In this document: positions 1 to 5,445 of the stretch, piece by piece
Numbering within the stretch: position 1 is the first letter of the stretch
How the letters are laid out: every line of letters starts with the position of its first letter
From: JAFGED01 sp964551295
GTDB taxonomy: Bacteria > Chloroflexota > Anaerolineae > B4-G1
DNA length: 5,490 bases
NCBI GenBank assembly: GCA_964551295.1
Contig: CAZKDJ010000254.1
Span: 1-5,490, forward strand
Direction of reading: 5' to 3'
Made by a program: the position numbers and the translations under genes
Notes under the pieces: model-generated
Told to the model about the DNA's origin: nothing
Seen by the model: the letters and a program-made list of their open reading frames with translations, nothing else
Databases searched by the model: none

Positions 1-565
1 GGGGGATGTCGTACCCGGCCAGCGTGCCGTCGGCGTCGATGCTGGTCAGCAGGATTTCCCCCGCGCCCAGTTCGACCGCCTTGACCGACCACTTGACCGC
101 GTCCAGGCCTGTCGGCTCGCGCCCGCCGCTGACGTAGACCTCCCACGCGGGTGGATCGTCGGCGATTTGCTTGGCGTCCACGGCCACGACGATGGCTTGG
201 CTACCGAACTTGGCCGCGGCCTGGGAGATCAGTTCAGGCGTGTGGACGGCGGCGGTGTTGATGCCCACCTTCTGGGCGCCGGCATCCAGCAGTCGCTGCA
301 CGTCCTCGACGGCGCGCACGCCGCCGCCGATGGCAAAGGGGATCGAGATTTGCTCGGCGACCTTGCGTGCGGCCTCCACGATCGTCGCCCGCCCCTCGAC
401 GGTGGCCGAGATGTCGAGAAAGACCAACTCGTCGGCCCCCTCGGCTTCGTACAGTTGGGCGTTCTCCACCGGATCGCCGGCGTCGCGCAGATCCACAAAG
501 TGCACGCCCTTGACCACACGGCCGTCCTTGAAATCCAGACACGGGATGATGCGTTTGATTGTCAT
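1..565 (-). CDS. hisF: Imidazole glycerol phosphate synthase cyclase subunit HisF (partial, 3' end outside window)
   Basis: HisF uses ammonia delivered by HisH to convert PRFAR into imidazole glycerol phosphate and AICAR, in the fifth step of histidine synthesis in the cytoplasm. The 188 visible residues (of about 250 usual) form a typical (beta/alpha)8 barrel. They start MTIKRIIPCLDFKDG and contain AIGGGVR near residue 79 and LLTSIDADGT near 172. Both catalytic aspartates fall at the family positions, D11 (in PCLD) and D130 (in VVAVD). The ATG at 565 is supported by an AAAGGAG Shine-Dalgarno 7 nt upstream. That site overlaps the stop codon of the preceding HD-domain gene, so the two are probably co-transcribed and translationally coupled. 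The C-terminal quarter is missing only because the window ends. I see no hisA, hisH or hisI in the window. Confidence 0.97.
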   Translation of the reverse strand, partial: MTIKRIIPCLDFKDGRVVKGVHFVDLRDAGDPVENAQLYEAEGADELVFLDISATVEGRATIVEAARKVAEQISIPFAIGGGVRAVEDVQRLLDAGAQKVGINTAAVHTPELISQAAAKFGSQAIVVAVDAKQIADDPPAWEVYVSGGREPTGLDAVKWSVKAVELGAGEILLTSIDADGTLAGYDIP

Positions 566-572
566 GTATCTT

Positions 573-579
573 CTCCTTT
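573..579 (-). promoter_or_regulatory. Shine-Dalgarno site of hisF overlapping the upstream stop
   Basis: AAAGGAG on the minus strand lies 7 nt before the hisF ATG. Its first two A residues are the last two bases of the TAA stop (578-580) of the HD-domain gene. Ribosomes finishing that gene would stop on the hisF ribosome-binding site, which points to coupled translation. Confidence 0.8.
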
Positions 580-1162
580 ATGATTTCGTCAGAAAACGTT
601 GATAATCTTTGATTTTCTTTTGCAATCGGCCCGCCAGTGTCTCACTGGCGGCGTGCAGCGCGTCGTGGATGACGATCGCCTCCTGGCGATACGCCTCGAT
701 TTTTGTGTCATCCCAGTAGTAGGGCGGCGGATCCAGGTTGACGATTCTGTCCGCCATTTTGACCATCCATATCTCTCGCGGCTGCTGGCGGATGCGGCGC
801 AGGCTGTCCGCCATCTGTTCGGCCTTGGTGGGGAGCGTTGGGTCTTTGGATAGTGCCATCACTCCGTCGGCCACGGCCCGGCCAAAGTTTTGTGCGACGA
901 GATCGTAGGTTGTGTCTGTGTCCTCAATGACGTCGTGCAGAACCGCGCACTGGATGGCCAGGTCGCCGTCGATGTTGGGCGTTTGCAGCGCCCAGATCAG
1001 TTCCACGGCCACGCTGCCCACGTGGGTGAGGTAGTCGAAGGATTGTCCTTCCTCGGGCCCCGCGTAGGTTTGGCCCGCATGGCACAAAGATGCAAAGTGC
1101 CAGGCTTTGGCGAAAACGTCAGGGGACCAGGTGGTTGTGCCGGTTTCGGGTTTTCGTCTCAT
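578..1162 (-). CDS. HD-domain phosphohydrolase, SpoT/MESH1 (ppGpp hydrolase)-like
   Basis: This is a single-domain metal-dependent HD hydrolase of 194 residues. It aligns with the hydrolase half of RelA/SpoT proteins: HAGQ at 28-31, YLTHV with H47, LHDVIEDT with H76-D77 and E80-D81, and KMADRIVNL with D138 and N142. These supply the residues that hold Mn2+ in (p)ppGpp hydrolases. There is no synthetase or TGS domain, so it resembles small alarmone hydrolases. The R-K pair that stacks on the guanine in Rel enzymes is not apparent after HAGQ (T-Y instead), so the true substrate may differ. I chose the ATG at 1162 because it lies 13 nt after the TPR stop and has AGGA 11 nt upstream. The frame stays open to 1252, but that extension only overlaps the TPR frame. 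A PPPYYW segment near 146-150 follows the metal site. hisF follows after 12 nt. Confidence 0.85.
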   Translation of the reverse strand: MRRKPETGTTTWSPDVFAKAWHFASLCHAGQTYAGPEEGQSFDYLTHVGSVAVELIWALQTPNIDGDLAIQCAVLHDVIEDTDTTYDLVAQNFGRAVADGVMALSKDPTLPTKAEQMADSLRRIRQQPREIWMVKMADRIVNLDPPPYYWDDTKIEAYRQEAIVIHDALHAASETLAGRLQKKIKDYQRFLTKS

Positions 1163-1505
1163 AGGCCGTCTTTTCCTACCTTTGCAGCAGCACGCGTATG
1201 CGTTCTGCGTGCTCTTCTGCCTTGGCGTGGCCGATCTCGCGCTCGTAGTCAACGCGAACTTGCATCAATCCTGCCGCGCGAGCCGGATCGTTCTGCTCGT
1301 GCAGCAGTCCCAAGTTCCAGGAACCGAGCGCTTCTCCGTGCCGGTCGCCAATCTCGTGGGCGATGGTTAAGGCCCGCTCGTGATACTTGATTGCTTTTTT
1401 TACTTGCCCAAGTTGTCGGTAGGCATCGCCCAGGTTGGTTAACCATATCCCTTCACCTTGCCGGTCGCCGACTTCACGGGCAATGGCCAGTGCCTGTTCG
1501 AAGTG

Positions 1506-1627
1506 CAGCAATTCCCGTTTTGTAGCCGCGATTTCCAAATCGCGCGCATCTTGCCACGAAAAACACCCTGCGCGATTGCGAAATCGCGGCTACAGCCCGG
1601 CGTTTTTTCCCATAACGGGAATTGCTG
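1506..1627. repeat. Outer 14-bp perfect inverted repeat around the BIME
   Basis: CAGCAATTCCCGTT (1506-1519) is exactly reverse-complementary to 1614-1627, so the BIME sits inside a larger nested palindrome. The six outermost bases on each side appear to be TPR coding sequence (Q-Q codons on one side, L-L codons on the other). The inner bases on one side are not explained by the host gene. Confidence 0.85.
1518..1621. mobile_element. BIME-like element: two inverted REP-type hairpins with GTAG
   Basis: Two 25-bp arms (1521-1545 and 1570-1594) are inverted copies of each other with two mismatches, separated by 24 bp. Each arm is also a hairpin by itself: CGCGATTT-CC-AAATCGCG reading the plus strand of the left arm, and CGCGATT-TCGC-AATCGCG reading the minus strand of the right arm. 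Each carries GTAG at its 5' foot (1522-1525 plus; 1593-1590 minus). GTAG next to a hairpin is the hallmark of REP sequences moved by RAYT (TnpA-REP) transposases, and two inverted REPs make a BIME. The edges 1518-1621 are inferred from the reading frame of the host TPR gene. No RAYT gene is in the window. Confidence 0.75.
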
Positions 1628-2252
1628 CCCATGGTATAGTAAGTGGCCCAAGTGGCCGAGTAGTTTTCCTTCCGCCAGCTGATCGCCTCGTTTGCGTGCA
1701 GTGTTTAGTTGGCGCGCGTAGTATTCGAGCGCCTGCTCTGCTTGTTTCTGAGAGTGAGAGACCTGGTATCTTCTCAAAAAGTAGGGGCAAGAGTAAGTCG
1801 GATTGCCAATCCGACCTACATTCCCCCAAGATATTGAGATGATACGTGTAGACCTGCCTGCGGTATGGCTTGCCGTCCTGATAGCGCATCGCCGGGAACG
1901 TGTCGCCGTAGGTGAAACTGACGATCTCTGGATGGAACGCAGTCAGGGGCACCCACAGCTCACGCCCGTTCTTGTACCAATCGATCAGCCAGGAGCACGC
2001 GCCCAGGATCATGTAGTGAGGCCGCTCGCGGACTGGTCTCCCGCCTTTGGCGATAAACAACTGCCGTACTTTGGTCTCCAGTTCCCTCCTGATGGTCAGA
2101 TAGTCCGGGCTGCGCTTGCTAGCAAAGATATCCCCTCTTTGGCGGATTTGGTCGAGCACCTGTTCCGCCTCTGCCGGTGCAAAGTCCGACAGGTTCAAAA
2201 AGGGACCTTTCTCGGCCTCGTAATAGTGACACAGAAAATCCGGACGGACCAC
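1590..2252 (-). CDS. Conserved-looking protein of unknown function; C-terminus altered by a REP hairpin
   Basis: I cannot assign a function. From the GTG at 2252 the product starts VVRPDFLCHYYEAEKGPFLN and has charged, helical-looking stretches around 20-65 (AEAEQVLDQIRQRGD, RRELETKVRQLFIAKGGRP). It then has an aromatic-rich half: HYMILGACSWLIDWYKNGRE and VSFTYGDTFPAMRYQDGKPY. There is no signal peptide or membrane segment. The GTG start has AAAGGA 7 nt upstream, 4 nt after the thymidylate synthase stop, so co-expression with that gene is likely. A TTG at 2291 would give 13 more residues but overlaps the synthase. Native-looking sequence ends near residue 144 (about 1822). The remaining roughly 76 residues are translated REP hairpin and antisense-phase TPR sequence, so the original C-terminus is probably lost. 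The conserved core is 1822-2252. Confidence 0.6.
   Translation of the reverse strand: MVRPDFLCHYYEAEKGPFLNLSDFAPAEAEQVLDQIRQRGDIFASKRSPDYLTIRRELETKVRQLFIAKGGRPVRERPHYMILGACSWLIDWYKNGRELWVPLTAFHPEIVSFTYGDTFPAMRYQDGKPYRRQVYTYHLNILGECRSDWQSDLLLPLLFEKIPGLSLSETSRAGARILRAPTKHCTQTRRSAGGRKTTRPLGPLTIPWAAIPVMGKNAGL
1794..1820 (-). repeat. Single REP-like hairpin with GTAG foot
   Basis: GTCGGATTG-C-CAATCCGAC (1797-1815) is a perfect 9-bp-arm palindrome. It extends to 13-bp arms with one mismatch at 1793-1819. On the minus strand it reads GTAG followed by the hairpin, the same layout as each arm of the element at 1518-1621, with a different stem sequence. It sits where the conserved part of the upstream gene ends and before the TPR remnant begins. 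No run of T follows directly, so a rho-independent terminator is less likely than a REP. Confidence 0.7.
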
Positions 2253-2256
2253 GCAC

Positions 2257-3114
2257 TTATCCTTTCCTACCCATGTTGGCCGCTTTTTCAAGGATGGAGG
2301 GGATGGCTGCCTCCATAATATCTTTTACATCCTCGTAGCGGAAAGTGCGTCGTTCGAACGTGCGCGTCTCGAGCGCCTTGAGGAAGCGCGCTTGGAACTC
2401 GTCAAAGTACGAACCATAGATGTGGTAACTATCGGCCTGGTGGACGTAGCGGCCCAGCGAGACCCGTTTGCCTGCCAGCTCCGATATCCGCTCGGCGATG
2501 CGCTGCTGGAGCCGGATCAGGGCGAACATGTTCATAAAGGCGGCCTTGTAGGCGTCGTTGGAGCGGAAGCGGACGTTGGCGTTGAGCACCCAATTGCCTG
2601 CTTCATCCGGCAGCACGCGGCACCAGATCGATTGCAGGCAGGCCGGGTCGTAGCAGAAATTGTCCTCCCATACCTTCCAGGTGATGGCCTGCGCCCGCCG
2701 CGAGTAGGGGGTCTGGGCCAGCTTGGCTGCCAGCAGTTCGATCTGGTCGTAGACCTGCTCCACGCCAGGGCAGTCGTAACCGAACAGCCGCTGGTGGTAG
2801 GTGTACTCCCAGCGCGTGTCGTCCGCGTCGCCGGCGGCGCTGCGCACGCAGTGGTCCTTGATGCCGTCCAGCACCTCCAGCACATACTCCTGTAAGTCCT
2901 CCAGCCCGCCGGGAAAGTCGCGGTGGATCATCGGCTCGGCCAGGGGATCGTGCACGACGATGGTCATCGAGCAGTCCTTGCTGGGCGGGTCCGCCGGCTT
3001 GTCGTACTCGGTCTTGACGTCGCAGCCGTGCTGGTAGAGGCTGACGAGGGACTTTTCCCAGGCTTCGGCCAGGCCCGCGCCTTCGATGAATAATACCGGG
3101 ATATTTCCGCTCAC
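2257..3114 (-). CDS. Thymidylate synthase, ThyA type
   Basis: This enzyme methylates dUMP to dTMP using methylene-tetrahydrofolate. The 285-residue product carries the ThyA landmarks with matching spacing to the E. coli enzyme. R139-R140 (SRR) lie 20 and 19 residues before the nucleophile C159 (DPACLQ), RSND at 184-187 corresponds to RSCD, N195 stands 8 residues after D187 as N177 does after D169, and HIY at 231-233 corresponds to H207-L208-Y209. The retained Asn argues for dUMP rather than dCMP as substrate. The first 100 residues are divergent from the E. coli type, suggesting a separate branch of the family. The GTG start at 3114 overlaps the preceding stop by four bases (GTGA), so translation is coupled to the redox-type gene upstream. 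No in-frame Met occurs before residue 50. I leave the symbol empty because the branch is uncertain. Confidence 0.82.
   Translation of the reverse strand: MSGNIPVLFIEGAGLAEAWEKSLVSLYQHGCDVKTEYDKPADPPSKDCSMTIVVHDPLAEPMIHRDFPGGLEDLQEYVLEVLDGIKDHCVRSAAGDADDTRWEYTYHQRLFGYDCPGVEQVYDQIELLAAKLAQTPYSRRAQAITWKVWEDNFCYDPACLQSIWCRVLPDEAGNWVLNANVRFRSNDAYKAAFMNMFALIRLQQRIAERISELAGKRVSLGRYVHQADSYHIYGSYFDEFQARFLKALETRTFERRTFRYEDVKDIMEAAIPSILEKAANMGRKG
2260..2265 (-). promoter_or_regulatory. Shine-Dalgarno that selects the GTG start at 2252
   Basis: AAAGGA on the minus strand lies 7 nt before the GTG at 2252 and touches the TAA stop of the thymidylate synthase gene. It favours GTG over the in-frame TTG at 2291, which has no comparable site. 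Confidence 0.6.
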
Positions 3115-3560
3115 TCTACGGCCCCCATCTGCTCGAGAATCTCTACCGCGTCTCGAACGAGCTTGGGGCAGAGGTCGTTGAACAGGCCTTTTTCTCTTGC
3201 TTGATCTCGGCCGGCCGGCGTGCCAATGTCACAGCCCAACAACTCCCGGCACAAGATCGATCCATTGCGGGCACGAAAGCGATCTGCAAACTCATAGACC
3301 AGGGCGTAGGCTTTTTCCTTGGTTTCGCTTTCATCATCCTCAAGGTGGCTCTTGCCATGTTTGAGTCCGATGACCAGAAAAGCGCCGGTCACCGCGCCGC
3401 ACACCTCCCCCAGGCGGCCCATACCGCCGCCAAGGCCGCCGGCGACGCGCAGAGCGGTTTCTCGATCCAGGCCAAACTCTGGCCCGCAGGTTGTGATCAC
3501 GGACTGGGCGCAGTTAAAGTCCTCGAAACACGCAACGGCTTTTTCACTTCTCTCACTCAT
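3111..3560 (-). CDS. C_GCAxxG_C_C family (split-soret-like) probable redox protein
   Basis: The 149-residue product has the cysteine pattern that gives this family its name: FNCAQS (C17), then GGGMGRLGEVCGAVTGA with the CGAxxG motif at C54, then LC-x5-C (C104, C110) and a C-P at C131. Family members are small soluble proteins thought to bind a metal or cluster and take part in electron transfer in anaerobes; the exact role is not established. C11 and C25 are additional. The start is ATG 3560, with a strong GGAGG 7 nt upstream and 17 nt after the HAD stop. The 3' end overlaps the thymidylate synthase start by GTGA. The frame is open upstream to 3746 but only as an antiphase reading of the HAD gene. 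Confidence 0.87.
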   Translation of the reverse strand: MSERSEKAVACFEDFNCAQSVITTCGPEFGLDRETALRVAGGLGGGMGRLGEVCGAVTGAFLVIGLKHGKSHLEDDESETKEKAYALVYEFADRFRARNGSILCRELLGCDIGTPAGRDQAREKGLFNDLCPKLVRDAVEILEQMGAVE

Positions 3561-3567
3561 CGTTTTG

Positions 3568-3572
3568 CCTCC
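3568..3572 (-). promoter_or_regulatory. Shine-Dalgarno of the C_GCAxxG_C_C gene
   Basis: GGAGG on the minus strand lies 7 nt before the ATG at 3560, in the 17-nt gap after the HAD gene. It fixes the start and rules out the longer open frame to 3746. Confidence 0.75.
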
Positions 3573-3577
3573 AGTGT

Positions 3578-4219
3578 TTATATGTTTCTGAGTAGCTCCG
3601 GTGTGACATCGGTGATACCGTTCAACACCTTGTACGCCCCTGAAAAGCCTTGCTCTGCCGCCATGCCATTGGGGATCACCAGGCAGCGGATGCCCGCGGC
3701 GTTGGCCGCCGCCAGCCCCCTGGGCGAGTCCTCGATGACGACACATTCGTCCTTGGAGTGACCGATTCTTTCGAGGCCGACCAAGTAAGGTTCGGGATGC
3801 GGCTTGTAGTGGGTGAATTCCAGGCTGGTGACGAAAAAGTCAAAGTATCGCAGGATCCCGGTCGATTGATGGATGATCGCAAAGTGCTCTGGCCTGGAGC
3901 TGGTGACGATGCCCATCTTGAATTTGCCGTATAGGTTGGCCAGTGTTTCTTCTACACCATCTATGATGACGCTCCTCTGACGCAAGAGCTGCTCGTAAAG
4001 CGAGTTGCGCTCGTCGCGCATCCGGTCGATCTCGTCGGGCGGCACGCCTCTCTCCACGGCGAGGTGCCAGGCGCCCTTGCCCTGCTTCAACAGATACATG
4101 GCGAACAGTTCTTGCGTCAGATCGACGCCAACGCGCGCCAGGATCTCTCGCGTGGCGCGAAAGTGTAGTGGCTCAGTATCGACGAGCACGCCGTCGTTAT
4201 CCCAGGGGATGGCTTTGAT
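3578..4219 (-). CDS. HAD-superfamily hydrolase (subfamily IA, phosphatase/phosphomutase-like), probable ATC start
   Basis: The 213-residue product has the four HAD motifs in order. Motif I is WDNDGVLVDTE (nucleophile D7, acid D9), motif II is IVTSS around 104-108, motif III is K139 in HYKPHPEPY, and motif IV is VIEDSPRG with E163-D164. An alpha-helical cap lies at about 15-90, as in beta-phosphoglucomutase-like and sugar-phosphate phosphatases; the substrate cannot be read from sequence. The start is odd. Between an in-frame TGA (4234-4232) and motif I there is no ATG, GTG or TTG. The first ordinary start (GTG at 4189) would delete the catalytic aspartates. ATC at 4219 sits where ATG is expected ('MKAI') and has GAGGA 9 nt upstream. 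An error or mutation turning ATG into ATC is equally possible. The gene follows the VOC gene by 20 nt and precedes the redox gene by 17 nt. Confidence 0.85.
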   Translation of the reverse strand: MKAIPWDNDGVLVDTEPLHFRATREILARVGVDLTQELFAMYLLKQGKGAWHLAVERGVPPDEIDRMRDERNSLYEQLLRQRSVIIDGVEETLANLYGKFKMGIVTSSRPEHFAIIHQSTGILRYFDFFVTSLEFTHYKPHPEPYLVGLERIGHSKDECVVIEDSPRGLAAANAAGIRCLVIPNGMAAEQGFSGAYKVLNGITDVTPELLRNI

Positions 4220-4228
4220 CTTTTTTAT

Positions 4229-4233
4229 TCCTC
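4229..4233 (-). promoter_or_regulatory. Shine-Dalgarno pointing to the ATC start of the HAD gene
   Basis: GAGGA on the minus strand, followed by an A-rich 9-nt spacer, leads to ATC at 4219. Its position, in the 20-nt gap after the VOC stop, is the main support for initiation at this unusual codon. Confidence 0.5.
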
Positions 4234-4239
4234 AGCGTG

Positions 4240-4620
4240 CTAAATTGTGATTTCAACCCGATTGCCGTCGGGATCGAACACGCAGCTTTCGTAATACCCA
4301 TCGCCCGTGCGCCGGGGGCCGCTGACGATCCTGTAGCCGTCTTCCCGCAGCCGCGTTGTGAGCGCGTCGACCTGCACCTCGGAGCCGACGGCGAAGGCCA
4401 GGTGGACATAACCCGTGCGCGTGTTCTCCGGCGGCGGGATCACATTGGGCGCGTGCATGATCTCCAACCGCGCGCCGGAGGGAAAGGCCACAAAGTACGA
4501 CTCGAACTGTTTTTCGGCGTTGACGTACTTGTCGTTAGCCTTGCCTTCAAAGTATGTCTCGTAGAACGTCCTGAGCCGTTCGAGGTCGCGTGTCCAAATG
4601 GCGATGTGTTCGATGCGCAT
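4240..4620 (-). CDS. VOC superfamily (glyoxalase/bleomycin-resistance fold) protein
   Basis: The 126-residue product consists of two beta-alpha-beta-beta-beta units: IEHIAIWTRDLERLRTFYET opens the first and GYVHLAFAVG the second, with DPDGNRVEI at the end. All four metal ligands of glyoxalase-I-like members are present at expected places: H5, E53 (RLEIM), H73 and E123. It is therefore probably a metal-dependent lyase, isomerase or dioxygenase-type enzyme of the YaeR/glyoxalase group rather than a metal-free resistance protein. The reaction is not determinable from sequence. The ATG at 4620 begins the first beta strand and is the only sensible start. No strong Shine-Dalgarno precedes it; a degenerate GCAA-containing repeat occupies the leader. 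It is the first gene of the compact run leading down to the thymidylate synthase. Confidence 0.88.
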   Translation of the reverse strand: MRIEHIAIWTRDLERLRTFYETYFEGKANDKYVNAEKQFESYFVAFPSGARLEIMHAPNVIPPPENTRTGYVHLAFAVGSEVQVDALTTRLREDGYRIVSGPRRTGDGYYESCVFDPDGNRVEITI

Positions 4621-4703
4621 ATGTCACTATCTACTTGCCACTTGCAAACTTGCTCATTTGCAGGGCTTCTTTCGACACTATGTACCCCTCATACAACGCT
4701 TGC
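4621..4703. other. Intergenic leader with degenerate 7-8-bp repeats
   Basis: This 83-bp gap separates the acyltransferase remnant from the VOC gene. On the plus strand TTGC recurs at 4635, 4642, 4650 and 4658 (steps of 7, 8 and 8), within CTTGC-type units. Read as the 5' leader on the minus strand this is GCAA-NNNN repeated. It may hold the promoter of the five-gene run, but I could not place convincing -35 and -10 boxes. Confidence 0.4.
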
Positions 4704-5023
4704 CTACGGTGCCGCGCTTGAGCAACGACGCCGGATTCGCTTTTCAAGTAACTGAATTGCATAGCCGATAAAAAGAACCACTACGAGTAGTAATGGAAAG
4801 ATGGCTATTCTGAGATTCGGGCTCCAATTTGTAAAGTTCTCAATACACCACGCAGCAGAGAGTCGAGAATCGGGCGATGATATAGATACACTGCATATGA
4901 GCCTGTAGACAGGAAGAGAACTAGACCTCGTGTTCGGCCCGACATTTGTGTTTTCCACCAAGACGAAATCCACAGTCCGAATATTATCCCAGATATGACC
5001 ATTGTTATCATCATTGCTAGACT

Positions 5024-5167
5024 CAGTAGATCCAAATTCTTGGTGTGCACATGTGCGTGTTGATGAAAATCACCTGCGAAACCGTCATTCTGAGCGTAGC
5101 GAAGAATCTCCGCCCTGCATTGGGAGACTCCTCGCTCCGCTCGGAGTGACGAAAATTGGATCTACTG
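5024..5167. mobile_element. 144-bp MITE-like element, copy 1, with 12-bp TIRs and 5-bp TSD
   Basis: The ends CAGTAGATCCAA (5024-5035) and TTGGATCTACTG (5156-5167) are perfect 12-bp terminal inverted repeats. AGACT occurs immediately outside on both sides (5019-5023 and 5168-5172), a 5-bp target site duplication. The interior has no transposase and carries a long hairpin. The insertion splits the acyltransferase gene, and deleting the element plus one AGACT restores the reading frame, an independent check of the boundaries. A DDE transposase acting in trans is implied; I cannot name the IS family. Confidence 0.88.
5083..5151. repeat. 28-bp-arm hairpin inside the element (GTCATTCTGAGCG type)
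   Basis: Arm 5083-5110 (CGTCATTCTGAGCG...) pairs with arm 5124-5151 (...CGGAGTGACG) with 5 mismatches in 28, four of which become G-U wobbles in RNA of one strand or the other, around a 13-base loop. Translated in one frame it gives the RHSERSEES string that turns up as a spurious peptide in many genomes, so this is a widespread repeat type. Confidence 0.85.
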
Positions 5168-5445
5168 AGACTGGGTGCGCATTCATGCAACCAGCTATCA
5201 CAGTACTCGTTTCGCATTGGTGCCAACCCCAACTTTTTGTACGCTACGTATGACCCAATGCAGGTGAGCAGAGCTGCCAAAGCTAGCCACTTGTTGATTC
5301 GCCGTGATGTCAGGATTCCAAATCGGTGTGCCAGGATTCCCATGACAAAGACTGGATAATGCAAGAACATGCGCACGTCAATAACCCCAAAAAGACCATA
5401 GATCGTGAAAAGGGCGATCGTAGTTCCCATTACTACACAGAGTCT

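Larger units (their letters stand above)
1176..1777 (-). pseudogene. TPR-repeat protein gene split by a REP-like (BIME) insertion
   Basis: Two pieces of one tetratricopeptide-repeat gene lie in different frames. The upstream piece (about 1777-1622) reads AEQALEYYARQLNTARKRGD and then EGKLLGHLGHLLYHGQQ. The downstream piece (1517-1176) continues RELLHFEQALAIAREVGDRQ, then LTNLGDAYRQLGQVKKAIKY, and ends at a TAG. Joining the codon ending at 1622 directly to the codon beginning at 1517 restores the frame and the normal TPR spacing (GQ-x-REALEHFEQAL pattern). The intervening 104 bp carry inverted hairpins. Such TPR arrays usually mediate protein contacts or sit at the C-terminus of signalling NTPases. 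Only about three repeats remain here, no good start codon exists (TTG at 1777, immediately below another REP hairpin), and the 5' part is probably lost. It could still make a short fragment from the TTG at 1538, but I see no Shine-Dalgarno. Confidence 0.75.

Noticed and set aside
599..853. Plus-strand open frames antiparallel to the HD gene, and similar ones at 167-602, 2392-2895 and 3201-3761
   Set aside because: They are complements of well-supported minus-strand genes, have no recognisable motifs or ribosome-binding sites, and reflect the high GC content.
578..1252. Longer HD protein starting at 1252
   Set aside because: The additional 30 residues overlap the TPR coding sequence in another phase, are basic and low in family similarity, and the ATG at 1162 has a ribosome-binding site right at the TPR stop.
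1797..1815. Rho-independent terminator
   Set aside because: The palindrome is strong, but no T run follows directly on either strand, and the GTAG foot matches the nearby double REP better.
2257..3114. dCMP hydroxymethylase instead of thymidylate synthase
   Set aside because: Hydroxymethylases acting on dCMP usually have Asp at the position of E. coli N177. Here Asn (N195) is kept with exact spacing from D187.
4620..4660. Promoter TTGCAA-17 bp-ACATAT before the VOC gene
   Set aside because: The supposed -10 box abuts the ATG, so transcription would begin inside the gene. The match is within a repetitive GCAA tract and likely fortuitous.
4632..4665. CRISPR-like array
   Set aside because: Units are only 7-8 bp and degenerate, without spacers. 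No CRISPR repeats or cas genes occur in the window.
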